From Luteimonas yindakuii (GTDB lineage: Bacteria; Pseudomonadota; Gammaproteobacteria; Xanthomonadales; Xanthomonadaceae): a stretch of 64,000 bases of DNA. The notes below the pieces were generated by a model that did no database searches, was not told the DNA's origin, and saw nothing but the letters and a program-made list of their open reading frames with translations. The DNA lies in the NCBI RefSeq assembly GCF_004803715.2, contig NZ_CP039383.2:1550001-1614000 (forward strand). The letters are read 5' to 3'. Made by a program: the position numbers and the translations under genes. Positions 19,504 through 28,928 of the stretch are shown here, piece by piece (within the stretch, counting starts at the first letter, position 1; each line of letters opens with the position of its first letter).

Positions 19504-20120
19504 GCGCGTGCCCCGGCGCGACGCAGCACGGTGTCGAGCGCGCCACGCAGGCGGGCGTCGAGACTGCCGTCGATACGCACGCTCTCGGCATGCACGCGCA
19601 GGTCACCGCGCGCCAGCGCGTGGTCGGCGATCAGGCGCGTGGCGGGTGCCAGCGACAGCAATGGCGTCAGCGCCGCGATGTCGTCGGGATGCAGGCGCAC
19701 TTCGACCTCGCGCGCCGCGCCGCCCACCGCATCCACGGCCTCGGCGACAAGGTCGGCGAGCAGGGTGGGGTCGGCCTCGTACGTGCGCCCGACCAGGCCG
19801 CCGGCCACGCGCACGGCAAGATCGCCGAGTGCGGCCACCACTTCGTTCTCGAGGCGGGCGAGGGGACGCGAGAAGTTGTCGAGGATGCCCTCGATCTGCG
19901 CGGTGAGCCGGCGGATTTCCGCCTGGCCCTGTGCGAAGCCTTCCGCATGCCCGCTTGCGAAACCTTCCGCGTGGCCCTCGCGCTGCGCCTCGTCGCGGAT
20001 CTGCTGGATTTCCTCCAGCGATGGCGGGCGCGGAAGCTCGACCGGTTCTTCGGCCTGCACCACGGTCGTGCGGTCGTCGGCATCGAGTGCAGGCGCCAGC
20101 CAGCGGACCGCCGCGCTCAT
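19500..20120 (-). CDS. fliH: FliH, regulator of the export ATPase
   Basis: Peripheral export protein (206 aa) that binds FliI and docks it to FliN. The middle helix contains glycine repeats in [20 protein letters not shown], the GxxxG pattern typical of FliH. The C-terminal half resembles the stator delta subunit of ATP synthases. It overlaps both neighbours by 4 bases. Confidence 0.94.
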   Translation of the reverse strand: MSAAVRWLAPALDADDRTTVVQAEEPVELPRPPSLEEIQQIRDEAQREGHAEGFASGHAEGFAQGQAEIRRLTAQIEGILDNFSRPLARLENEVVAALGDLAVRVAGGLVGRTYEADPTLLADLVAEAVDAVGGAAREVEVRLHPDDIAALTPLLSLAPATRLIADHALARGDLRVHAESVRIDGSLDARLRGALDTVLRRAGARA

Positions 20121-21133
20121 ACCATTTCCTCGGTGGCGCCACCGCCGAGCGTGACCGCGCCCTCATCGGCCAGCCGCCGCACCACCGCCAGGATCTCCTT
20201 CTGCGCGACCTCGACATCCGACAGCCGCACCGGGCCGCGCGCTTCCATGTCCTCGAGCAGGATCTCGGCGGCACGCTGCGACATGTTGCGGGTGATCTTC
20301 TCGCGCACCTTCGGATCCGCGCCGCGCAGCGCGACGCCGAGGCGCTCGCCCGACACCTCGCGCAGCACCGTCTGCAGCTCGCGGTCCTCGAGGTCGATGA
20401 GGTCGTCGAACACGAACATCAGGTCCTGGATGCGCTGGCCCAGCTGGGCGTCGACCTTGCGGATCGCCACCAGCAGGCCCTGGTCCTGGCCGGTATCCAT
20501 GTAGTTGAGGATGTTGGCGGCCACTTTGACCCCCCCCACGGCCGAGGACTTGAGGTTCTGGTTGCCGGCGAACTGGCGTTCCATGATCTCGTTGAGTTCG
20601 TTGAGCGCGTTCGGCGGGATGCCGTCGAGCGTGGCGATGCGCAGCAGCACGTCGGCGCGGGTGCGCTCGGGCATCAGCTTGAGGGTCTCTGCGGCCTGGT
20701 CGGGATCGAGGTGCGAGAGCACGATGGCGATGATCTGCGGATGCTCGTTGCGCACCAGGTCGGCGATCGCACGCGGATCCATCCACTTCAGCGTGTCCAG
20801 GCCGGTGGTGTTGCGGCCGAGCAGGATGCGGTCGATCAGGCTGCCCGCGCGCTCGGCGCCGAGCGCCTGCACCAGCACCGCGCGGATGTAGTCGTCGGCA
20901 CCCACGCCCAGCGAGGTCTGGCGGTCGAGGATGTCGTGGAAGTCGTCCATGACGGTGCTGACCTGCTCGCGGCTGATCGCGCCCATGGTCGCCATCGCCA
21001 GGCCGAGCTTCTGCACTTCCTTGGCCTCCATGTGCTTGAGCACTTCGGCGGCGTCGTCCTCGCCCAGCGACAGCAGCAGCACCGCCGCCCGCTGCACGCC
21101 GGTGAGCGCTTCCCTGTTAGACGGATGCTTCAT
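20117..21133 (-). CDS. fliG: FliG, rotor switch and torque protein
   Basis: Rotor protein (338 aa) between the MS-ring and C-ring, contacting the stator. The N-terminal domain starts LTGVQRAAVLLLSLGEDDAA. The middle domain has EHPQIIAIVLSHLDPDQAAE, and the C-terminal torque helix region includes LIDLEDRELQTVLREVSGER with its charged residues. The ATG at 21133 is preferred to the GTG one codon earlier. The start lies within the 3' end of fliF (overlap about 17 bases). Confidence 0.98.
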   Translation of the reverse strand: MKHPSNREALTGVQRAAVLLLSLGEDDAAEVLKHMEAKEVQKLGLAMATMGAISREQVSTVMDDFHDILDRQTSLGVGADDYIRAVLVQALGAERAGSLIDRILLGRNTTGLDTLKWMDPRAIADLVRNEHPQIIAIVLSHLDPDQAAETLKLMPERTRADVLLRIATLDGIPPNALNELNEIMERQFAGNQNLKSSAVGGVKVAANILNYMDTGQDQGLLVAIRKVDAQLGQRIQDLMFVFDDLIDLEDRELQTVLREVSGERLGVALRGADPKVREKITRNMSQRAAEILLEDMEARGPVRLSDVEVAQKEILAVVRRLADEGAVTLGGGATEEMV

Positions 21134-22802
21134 CACCCAACCACCCCTTCACGACCTGTGCCACGCGCTTGGAATCGGTGCGTACCGCTTCGCGCGCGTG
21201 GCGCAGGCGGTCCTCATAGGCATCCGAGGGCAGGGCCATCGGTGCGCGGTTGCTGCCGGCGCCCAGCTGCGCGGTGTCGTCGGCCAGCGCCGGCAGGTCG
21301 TCCTCGACCAGGACCACCTCGGCGGTCTGCGGCTCCGGCTTGCGGCGCGGCGCGGGATCGTTGATCTGGCGGATCGCCGGGCGCACGACGCCGAACAGCA
21401 GCGCCAGCACCACCACCGCACCCAGCAGCAGGCGCAGGCCATCGCGCAGCTGCGGCATCTGCCACCAGGGCGTGCCGCCGATGTCTTCGGCCTGTTCGCG
21501 CACGAACGGCGCATTCATCACCGAGACCACGTCGCCGCGTGTCTCGTCGAAGCCGACCGCCTGGCGCACCAGGGCTTCCACGCGCTGCAGTTCGGCGGCG
21601 GTCAGCGGCTGCAGCGTACTGGCGCCTTCAGCGCCGGCGCGCGGCACGTGGTCGACAAGCACCGCGGTGGTGACGCGGCGGATCCGGCCCGGCGGCTGGC
21701 GGGTGTGGCTGAGGGTGCGGTCGAGCTCGTAATTGCGGGTGGCGCTGCGCGAGGATTCGGTCGGATTGCCGCCGGTGGCGGCCGCGACGGCGGCATCCAC
21801 CGCCGCGGGATCCTCGACGGTTTCGGGCAGGTTGCTGGTCGCGCCGGGAATGCCCTGCGCGCCGCCGGTGGCCGCGCTGTTCTCGCTGACCTGCTCGCTG
21901 CGCAGCTTTGGCGGCTCGGCGTTGAACTGCTCGCGCGCTTCCTCGATCGCCGAGAAGTCCATGTCCACGGTGACCTCGGCATTGACGCGGCCGGCGCCGG
22001 TCATCGGCTCGAGCAGCTCGCGGATGCGCTGGTTGAACGAGGTCTCCTGGCGGCGCACCTGCTCGAACTGCAGCGTGCTCAGTGCGGCCGCGGCGTCCTG
22101 GCGGTCATTGCTGAGCATGCGGCCGTTCTGGTCGACCACGGTCACGCGCTCGGGTGCGAGGTCGGGAATGCTGGAGGCGACCAGGTGCACGATCGCATCG
22201 ACCTGGCCGCGCTCGAGCGCGGCGCCACCGCGCAGTTCCAGCACCACCGAGGCACTCGCGGCCTCGCGCTGGCGGGTGAACGCGCTGGGCTTGGGGATCG
22301 CCAGGTGCACGCGTGCGTCGCGCACCGGCCGCAGCGCGCTGATGGTGCGCACCAGCTCGGTCTCCAGCGCGTGCTGGTAGCGCGCGGTCTCGACGAACTG
22401 GCTGACGCCGAAACCGGGGTCGCGCTCCATCATCTCGAAGCCGAGACGGCCGGACTCTGTGAGCCCGGAGCCGGCGAGCTTCAGGCGCGCGTCGTGCACG
22501 TTCTGTTCGGGCACGGAGATCGCGCCGGTCGACTGGTCGATGCGGAACGGGATCTGCGCGGTGCGCAGCAGGTCGGTGGCCTCGGCGGTGGCCTTGGCGT
22601 CGAGACCGGCATACAGCGGCACGTAGCCGGGCTTCTGCGACCAGAAGAACACGATCAGGCCCAGCGCCACCGCGCCGGCCAGCAGCAGCATCTTCCCCAG
22701 CCGCCGCGCCAGCTGCATCTTCTCGAGGCGATCGAACACCTCGACCGCCTTTTCGCCGGCTTTGTCCGCGCGGAGCGCTTCCTTCGACAACGTGATCGCC
22801 AT
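21117..22802 (-). CDS. fliF: FliF, MS-ring protein
   Basis: Membrane ring protein (561 aa) that nucleates the basal body. It has two membrane helices (about residues 38-58 and 445-465) bracketing the periplasmic ring-building domains. The first of these begins KPGYVPLYAGLDAKATAEAT and a second includes PKPSAFTRQREAASASVVLEL. The cytoplasmic tail ends in a FliG-binding stretch (AQVVKGWLGDE). Its ATG at 22802 follows fliE by 36 bases. Confidence 0.98.
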   Translation of the reverse strand: MAITLSKEALRADKAGEKAVEVFDRLEKMQLARRLGKMLLLAGAVALGLIVFFWSQKPGYVPLYAGLDAKATAEATDLLRTAQIPFRIDQSTGAISVPEQNVHDARLKLAGSGLTESGRLGFEMMERDPGFGVSQFVETARYQHALETELVRTISALRPVRDARVHLAIPKPSAFTRQREAASASVVLELRGGAALERGQVDAIVHLVASSIPDLAPERVTVVDQNGRMLSNDRQDAAAALSTLQFEQVRRQETSFNQRIRELLEPMTGAGRVNAEVTVDMDFSAIEEAREQFNAEPPKLRSEQVSENSAATGGAQGIPGATSNLPETVEDPAAVDAAVAAATGGNPTESSRSATRNYELDRTLSHTRQPPGRIRRVTTAVLVDHVPRAGAEGASTLQPLTAAELQRVEALVRQAVGFDETRGDVVSVMNAPFVREQAEDIGGTPWWQMPQLRDGLRLLLGAVVVLALLFGVVRPAIRQINDPAPRRKPEPQTAEVVLVEDDLPALADDTAQLGAGSNRAPMALPSDAYEDRLRHAREAVRTDSKRVAQVVKGWLGDEASV

Positions 22803-22838
22803 GGTATCCGGTGGTCCCCTGGAGCTGTTCGGGCCGCG

Positions 22839-23225
22839 TTAGAGCGGCATGTTCATGACGTCCTGGTACGCCTGTACCAGTCGGTTGCGCACTTCCACGG
22901 TGGCGCGGAAGGCGACCTGCGACTGCTGGGCGGCCACCATCACCTTCGCCAGGTCCGCGCCGGGCTCGCCCAGCTCGAACGCGCGCACCAGCTCACCGCT
23001 GCGCTGCTGTGCACCGTTGACGCCCTCCAGCGCATTGCGCAGGGTGGCGCCGAAACTCGGCGCCGCGGTGCCGGTGGTGCCGCCGATCGCGTTGCCACCC
23101 TGCAGGCCACCCGGGGTGGGGATCGCATCGGTGCGCGGGATATCGGCGCCCACGGTCTGGCGCACCTGGCCCTGGTAGCTGCGGATCTGCGTGAGGATCG
23201 AATTGACCGAGTGGCTCATCGACAT
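22839..23225 (-). CDS. fliE: FliE, MS-ring/rod junction protein
   Basis: Small secreted protein (128 aa) joining the MS-ring to the rod. The C-terminal family block is clear: SFGATLRNALEGVNGAQQRS, then AQQSQVAFRATVEVRNRLVQ and YQDVMNMPL at the end. Of two close ATGs (23225 and 23219), the first is used; neither has a strong ribosome-binding site. The sigma54 promoter at 23254-23269 gives a leader of about 18 bases, so the upstream open frame to 23489 is not part of the gene. Confidence 0.95.
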   Translation of the reverse strand: MSMSHSVNSILTQIRSYQGQVRQTVGADIPRTDAIPTPGGLQGGNAIGGTTGTAAPSFGATLRNALEGVNGAQQRSGELVRAFELGEPGADLAKVMVAAQQSQVAFRATVEVRNRLVQAYQDVMNMPL

Positions 23226-23253
23226 GCGGACTGGCGGGAATCCCCGTTGACCA

Positions 23254-23269
23254 TGCAAGCGGCGTGCCG
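23254..23269 (-). promoter_or_regulatory. sigma54 promoter for fliEFGHIJK
   Basis: Minus-strand CGGCACGCCGCTTGCA, with GG and GC ten bases apart. Predicted start near 23243, 18 bases before the fliE ATG. A palindromic repeat at 23330-23355 lies just upstream, where activator sites are expected. Confidence 0.82.
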
Positions 23270-23329
23270 CAGCGGGTGCCATGCGATGTAACAGGGTTGC
23301 TGAGCGCGCCGCCGTGCGCGGCTTCGCAA

Positions 23330-23355
23330 CCCCTCTCCCGCCTGCGGGAGAGGGG
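23330..23355. repeat. REP-like palindrome, type B
   Basis: A perfect 12-base stem (CCCCTCTCCCGC / GCGGGAGAGGGG) with a 2-base loop, followed by caggggtgaggg. Related elements are at 32163-32186 and 43285-43306. It lies between the fleQ stop and the fliE promoter and could also end the fleQ transcript. Confidence 0.8.
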
Positions 23356-23403
23356 CAGGGGTGAGGGCATGGTCGGGAGAACGGTAGGTGTCGCCTGCGC
23401 GGC

Positions 23404-24851
<1,448 letters not shown>

Positions 24852-24855
<4 letters not shown>

Positions 24856-25247
24856 GACGGGTCTCCATCACGTCCCTGCGGGGAGTGCAGTGATTCCAGG
24901 ATCTGCATGACTTCCTGGATATAGGACAGCTTGCTGACGAAGTTGTCGGCACCGGCACGGGTGGCGTGCTCGCGGTGTTCGGCATCGTCGAAATGGCTGG
25001 CAATGACGATGTAGGGCGGGTCGTCCTGCGCCTTGATCAGGCGCGCGGCCTGCAGGCCACCCATTTCCGGCATCGCCAGGTCCATCAGCACCACGTCGGG
25101 ACGCAGCGCCTCGGAACGCTCGATCGCCTCCAGCCCGTTGGCGGCGGTGCCGATCACCTGCAGCCAGTCGACCTTGCGGAAGTGCCGCAGCGCCGCGTTG
25201 ATGAAACCCTCGTGGTCGTCGACGAGCAGGACCTTGATCGTATCCAT
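24852..25247 (-). CDS. vemR: VemR-like single-domain response regulator
   Basis: CheY-like receiver of 131 aa with no output domain. Acidic residues in LLVDDHE, the phosphoacceptor Asp56 in [13 protein letters not shown], and a late lysine in NFVSKLS are present. Its place between rpoN and fleQ matches VemR of Xanthomonas, an atypical regulator affecting motility, exopolysaccharide and virulence. It lies 8 bases after rpoN and overlaps fleQ by 4, so the three form one operon. The cognate kinase is not evident here. Confidence 0.88.
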
Positions 25248-25255
25248 GTGGAGCC

Positions 25256-26671
25256 TCAGCCCGTCCGGGCCAGCAGGGTGTGGGAACGCGCGTTGCGGCG
25301 TGCGCGTGCCGGCGCGATGTCGAGCTGCTCGCGGTACTTGGCGACCGTGCGCCGCGCGATGTGCACGCCCTGTCGGGCGAGCAGGGCGGCGATGGCGTCG
25401 TCGGCGAGGGGGCGCTGTGCGGGTTCGGCATCGATCAGGCGCTTGACCATCGCCCTGACCGCGGCGCCGGAGACATTCGCGCCGTCCAGGCGCACCGCGA
25501 AGAAGCGCTTCATCTCGATGGTGCCGCGCGGCGTCTGCAGGTACTTGCCGGTGGTGATGCGCGAGACCGTGGATTCGTGCATGCCGATGGCGTCGGCGAC
25601 TTCCTTGAGCGTCAGCGGTGCCATCGCTTCCTCGCCCTGTTCGAGGAACGCGGCCTGGCGCTCGACGATCACCCGCGCGGTGCGCAGCAGGGTGTCATAG
25701 CGCATCGACAGGCCGCGGGTGAACCAGCGCGCTTCCTGCAGCAGCTCGCGCATCGGCGCGGTGGCGGCGCCACCTTCGCCTTCGGCGACGGCGCGCTCGT
25801 AGCCGGCGTTGATCGATATCCGCGGCGTGGAGCGCGGATTGAGTGCCACGCGCCAGCCGGCGTCGGCCTTCCACACCACCACGTCCGGCACCACCGCCTG
25901 GTCCGCTTCGGGTGCACCGGCTTCGCCGGGCTTCGGGTCCAGCGACAGCACCAGCCGCACAGCTTCGTGGGCATCGGCTTCGTCACAGCCAAGCCGACGT
26001 GCGACCGCACCGATGTCATGCGCCGCCAGTGCATCGAGCGCATCGCGGATCAGGCGCGCGGCCAGCGGGCGGGCGGCGACCGTGCCGGGCAGGGCCGCGA
26101 GCTGTGCAAGCAGGCACTCGCGCAGGTCGCATGCGGCAACGCCGGCCGGGTCACCGGCAAGCAGGCGCTGGCGCACGCCTTCGATCTCGCTTGCGTGCCG
26201 GTCGAACAGCGCGCAGGCGCGGCGGGTCAGCGCGTCCAGCGGTGCCGTCAGGTAACCGGCGTCATCGCAGTTCTCCAGCCAATAGGCCGCGACCTCGAGA
26301 TCGCGGGTATCCAGCTCGGCCGCCAGCCGCTGCAGGATGCGCAGCTGCGGATCGGTGGACTCACCGGCGGCGATGCGCTGCATGCCATCGTCGTCGGCAT
26401 CGTTCCAGCCCGCACCGCGCACGTCCCACATCGATGTTTCCGGCAGCTCGTCGAACGAGGCGACCTCGGCCTGCGCGTCGGCCGGTTCTGGCATCGCGCT
26501 TGCAACGGGTTCCTCGTCGAGTTCCAGCAGCGGGTTGTGTTCCAGCACGCGGCGGATTTCCAGCTCCAGCTGCAGGCCATCGAGCTGCAGCAGACGGATC
26601 GACTGCAGCAGCTGCGGGGTCATGTGCAGCTGCTGGCCGAGCTGCATCGAGGTGGTGGCGCTGGCCTTCAT
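25256..26671 (-). CDS. rpoN: RpoN, sigma54 factor (flagellar copy, RpoN2-like)
   Basis: Sigma54 (471 aa). The glutamine/leucine-rich region I is at the N-terminus (MQLGQQLHMTPQLLQSIRLL). An acidic region II follows, then the core-binding and HTH regions (MHESTVSRITTGKYLQTPRG). The exact RpoN box ARRTVAKYRE sits near the C-terminus and reads the -24 element. Its linkage to vemR and fleQ points to the flagella-dedicated RpoN2 of xanthomonads; a second rpoN elsewhere is likely but not visible. Confidence 0.97.
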   Translation of the reverse strand: MKASATTSMQLGQQLHMTPQLLQSIRLLQLDGLQLELEIRRVLEHNPLLELDEEPVASAMPEPADAQAEVASFDELPETSMWDVRGAGWNDADDDGMQRIAAGESTDPQLRILQRLAAELDTRDLEVAAYWLENCDDAGYLTAPLDALTRRACALFDRHASEIEGVRQRLLAGDPAGVAACDLRECLLAQLAALPGTVAARPLAARLIRDALDALAAHDIGAVARRLGCDEADAHEAVRLVLSLDPKPGEAGAPEADQAVVPDVVVWKADAGWRVALNPRSTPRISINAGYERAVAEGEGGAATAPMRELLQEARWFTRGLSMRYDTLLRTARVIVERQAAFLEQGEEAMAPLTLKEVADAIGMHESTVSRITTGKYLQTPRGTIEMKRFFAVRLDGANVSGAAVRAMVKRLIDAEPAQRPLADDAIAALLARQGVHIARRTVAKYREQLDIAPARARRNARSHTLLARTG

Positions 26672-26951
26672 GGCGACTCCGAAACACCGGTCACGGTGCG
26701 TGTGGAGACATCGTGAAGCCGCCGCGACGGGATCTGTATCGGGAAGAACCCGGCGCCGCCAGGTGATCGACCGACACCTGTAGGGGATTCCCTTACGCCT
26801 TTTCTGCCGAGGCCGGCGGAATTCCGACGGCGGTCACATCTCACGGACTGATGCTGCCGTCGTCCCCGCGAAGGCGGGGACCCATGGACGTGGCCTTATC
26901 ATGCAACCCGCGCCACCTGGACAACGCGACTGGGCTGTTCGCAGGTCGCCG
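26672..26951. other. Intergenic region upstream of rpoN
   Basis: This 280-base gap between the response-regulator 3' end and the rpoN start contains no credible gene. It holds AGGGGATTCCCTTA at 26782-26795 (similar to the palindrome before flgM) and a type A palindrome at 26862-26881. No sigma54 or sigma28 element was found. Confidence 0.6.
26862..26881. repeat. REP-like palindrome, type A
   Basis: GTCCCCGC-gaag-GCGGGGAC, an 8-base stem with a 4-base loop followed by ccatg. It matches a family also found at 39296, 39427 and 43399. It sits between the end of the response-regulator gene and rpoN. Confidence 0.75.
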
Positions 26952-27584
26952 CTACACCACTTCCTGCTGATGCCTCGCCGCGAGCACCACCAGCTCGTTG
27001 GCGCGACGGCAGCCCAGCGCTTCCATCATCCGCGCGCGGTGGGTTTCCACCGTCTTGACGCTGATGCCGAGCTCGGCGCCGATTTCCTTGTTGCCCAGGC
27101 CGCGGCCGATCATGCCGAGGATCTGCCGCTGGCGCGGCGACAGCGCATCCACGCCCACCGCCTTCTCGCGTCCGAACATCGGCGCCATCATCCGCGACGA
27201 CAGCCGCGGGCTGAGGAACACCTGGCCCGACATCGCCGTGCGCAGCGCGAGTTCGAGTTCCAGTGGCGCTGCATCCTTGACGATGAAGCCGCAGGCGCCG
27301 CGCTCGATCGCGGTGCGCACGTGCTGCGAGTCGTCGTGCATCGACATGATCAGCACCCGCGTGGCGGGCAGTTCGTTGCGGATGGCGACCATCGCCTCGA
27401 TGCCGTTGCGGCCGGGCAGGGACAGGTCCATCAGCACCACGTCGGGGCGATGGATCAGGCTGAGGTCGAAGGCCTCGTCGGCGCGGCTCGCTTCGCCGCA
27501 GACGTCCACATCGCCGAAACCCTGCAACAGGCGGGTAAGCCCCGCGCGGACAAGGGTGTGGTCGTCAACGATCAGTACGCGCAC
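26952..27584 (-). CDS. NarL/FixJ-family response regulator
   Basis: 210-aa DNA-binding response regulator. The receiver (about 1-118) has VDDH acidic residues, phosphoacceptor Asp53 in VVLMDLSLPGRNG and Lys in GFIVKDAAP. A LuxR HTH (about 145-205) carries LSPRQRQILGMIGRGLGNKE and ISVKTVETHRARMME. The start is GTG at 27584, with a GGGGGAGA ribosome-binding site upstream. No kinase adjoins it; it follows the PilZ gene by 63 bases and may be read from the fliDST transcript. The NarX-type kinase at 49-51 kb is a possible partner. Confidence 0.92.
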   Translation of the reverse strand: MRVLIVDDHTLVRAGLTRLLQGFGDVDVCGEASRADEAFDLSLIHRPDVVLMDLSLPGRNGIEAMVAIRNELPATRVLIMSMHDDSQHVRTAIERGACGFIVKDAAPLELELALRTAMSGQVFLSPRLSSRMMAPMFGREKAVGVDALSPRQRQILGMIGRGLGNKEIGAELGISVKTVETHRARMMEALGCRRANELVVLAARHQQEVV

Positions 27585-27647
27585 CGGTCGGTGTCTCCCC
27601 CGGCCACCTGGCCGTGTTGCCCGGCCAAGGATACGCGAGCCGCCGGC

Positions 27648-28205
27648 TCAGCGCCGGCGCTGCTCGGCGATCTGGCGGCGGTGCAGGCGGAACAGGTGGC
27701 GGTCGAGCGCCTCGGCGAGATCGGGACGCAGGTCCGCGAACGCCAGCCACACGCGGTGGCCGACGACATCGAGCACCGTGGCCGGCAGTTCCACGTGGTC
27801 GGGCAGCCAGTCCGCAGGCTGCAGCTTCACCAGCACGGGCGTGCCCGCATCCAGCGCGGGCACGTCGGCGAGGTCGATGCGCAGGCCATGCCGCGACCAG
27901 CGCAACTCGTGCTCGGGCATGCCGTCGACCTGGCGCGCGAGGCGCCCAAGCAACGCAAGGATGAGGTCGAGCTTGGCATCCATCCGCTGGGCGAGCAGCG
28001 GCAGGTCGCCATGCTCCTCGCCGCCGTCGTCCTTGCGCAGGTCCTCGATCTGGGCGAGGCCGGACAGCAGGGTCACCGCCTGCGCCTGGCGACCACGGCT
28101 GTCGGAAGTTGCAATCGAGACGGGCAGGGCGAGCTCGCAGCTGAGCACGTCGGCGAACAGCCGGTGCTCCGCCGTCGTGCCCGTGTGTCCGCCGGCCGAA
28201 GTCAC
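27648..28205 (-). CDS. Atypical PilZ-domain protein in the fliDST operon
   Basis: 185-aa protein beginning with a GTG that overlaps the fliT stop (GTGA). A leucine-rich amphipathic helix (LLAQRMDAKLDLILALLGRL, about residues 75-95) precedes a PilZ-like beta-barrel with WSRHGLRIDLADVPALDAGT and VWLAFADLRPDLAEALDRH. The usual c-di-GMP ligands are incomplete: no RxxxR motif is seen, and the D/NxSxxG position reads RWSRHG. It resembles xanthomonad PilZ proteins with long helices that oligomerise. A flagellar regulatory role is inferred from the operon. Confidence 0.75.
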   Translation of the reverse strand: MTSAGGHTGTTAEHRLFADVLSCELALPVSIATSDSRGRQAQAVTLLSGLAQIEDLRKDDGGEEHGDLPLLAQRMDAKLDLILALLGRLARQVDGMPEHELRWSRHGLRIDLADVPALDAGTPVLVKLQPADWLPDHVELPATVLDVVGHRVWLAFADLRPDLAEALDRHLFRLHRRQIAEQRRR

Positions 28206-28504
28206 AGCGCGACCCCGACCGCCGCATAGGCGCGCGAGGCGTGGCCGCTGCGCTGGGCGTCCCGTGCTTCCCGCCCGAGCGACTCGCGCAATTCGTGCAT
28301 CGTCGTCAGCAGTTCGTTCTGCATCCGCAGCAGCGTACGCAATCCATCCATCGGAACGGAGCTGCCGGTACGTTCGATGTAGCCTCGCAGCTCGCGGTCG
28401 TAGCTCGACATGATGGCCTGCGCACCATCGAGGTCGCGGCAATCCAGCGCCGCCTCGAGGGAAGCCAACTCCGTTGCGAGCTGTTGCAGGGATGTCAGGC
28501 TCAT
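28202..28504 (-). CDS. fliT: FliT-like flagellar chaperone
   Basis: Short helical protein (100 aa) in the position of FliT, the chaperone for the filament cap FliD. It starts MSLTSLQQLATELASLEAAL and is all-helical with few conserved residues, as usual for FliT. The ATG at 28504 overlaps fliS by 4 bases. The annotation rests mainly on synteny, size and helical character. Confidence 0.75.
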   Translation of the reverse strand: MSLTSLQQLATELASLEAALDCRDLDGAQAIMSSYDRELRGYIERTGSSVPMDGLRTLLRMQNELLTTMHELRESLGREARDAQRSGHASRAYAAVGVAL

Positions 28505-28917
28505 GCCGTGGCACTCGCGGGCACGTTGCCGACCACCGCCGGGCGGATGGCGTTCCATGCGGTTTCGATCTCGCCAAGCAGCGACAGACACTCCCGGAGC
28601 GCCTCGACATCGTTGTCGAGGTTGGCTTCGGTCAGCCGCCGCAGGACGTAGTCGTACAGCGACGACAGGTTGCTTGCGACCTCGCCGCCGGCCTCGTGGT
28701 CCAGGGAGCCGTTGAGGTGCCCGACGATGGCGCAGGCTTCGCCGATCGCCTTGCCCTTGCGGGCCGGGTCACCGCGCTCCAGGCAGGCCTCGGCCAGGCG
28801 GATGCGCTCGCACGCCCCCGACAGCAACAGTGCGACCAGCTTGTGCGGGTCGGCATCCATCACCGCACCCTCGAGCTGGCTCTGGCGGTACTGCTGGGCG
28901 TAATTGCGCGACATCAT
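28501..28917 (-). CDS. fliS: FliS, flagellin chaperone
   Basis: Cytosolic chaperone (138 aa) that holds flagellin unfolded before export. Family features are YAQQYRQSQLEGAVMDADPH, then LVALLLSGACERIRLAEACL and SSLYDYVLRRLTEANL. Two adjacent ATGs (28917 and 28914) are possible. It is 11 bases downstream of fliD in the standard fliD-fliS-fliT order. Confidence 0.96.
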   Translation of the reverse strand: MMSRNYAQQYRQSQLEGAVMDADPHKLVALLLSGACERIRLAEACLERGDPARKGKAIGEACAIVGHLNGSLDHEAGGEVASNLSSLYDYVLRRLTEANLDNDVEALRECLSLLGEIETAWNAIRPAVVGNVPASATA

Positions 28918-28928
28918 GGGGGTGGCTC

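Noticed and set aside
26782..26813. Possible plus-strand sigma28 promoter (GCCGAGGC as -10)
   Set aside because: The correctly spaced -35 position does not match TAAAG, and no gene lies downstream on that strand.
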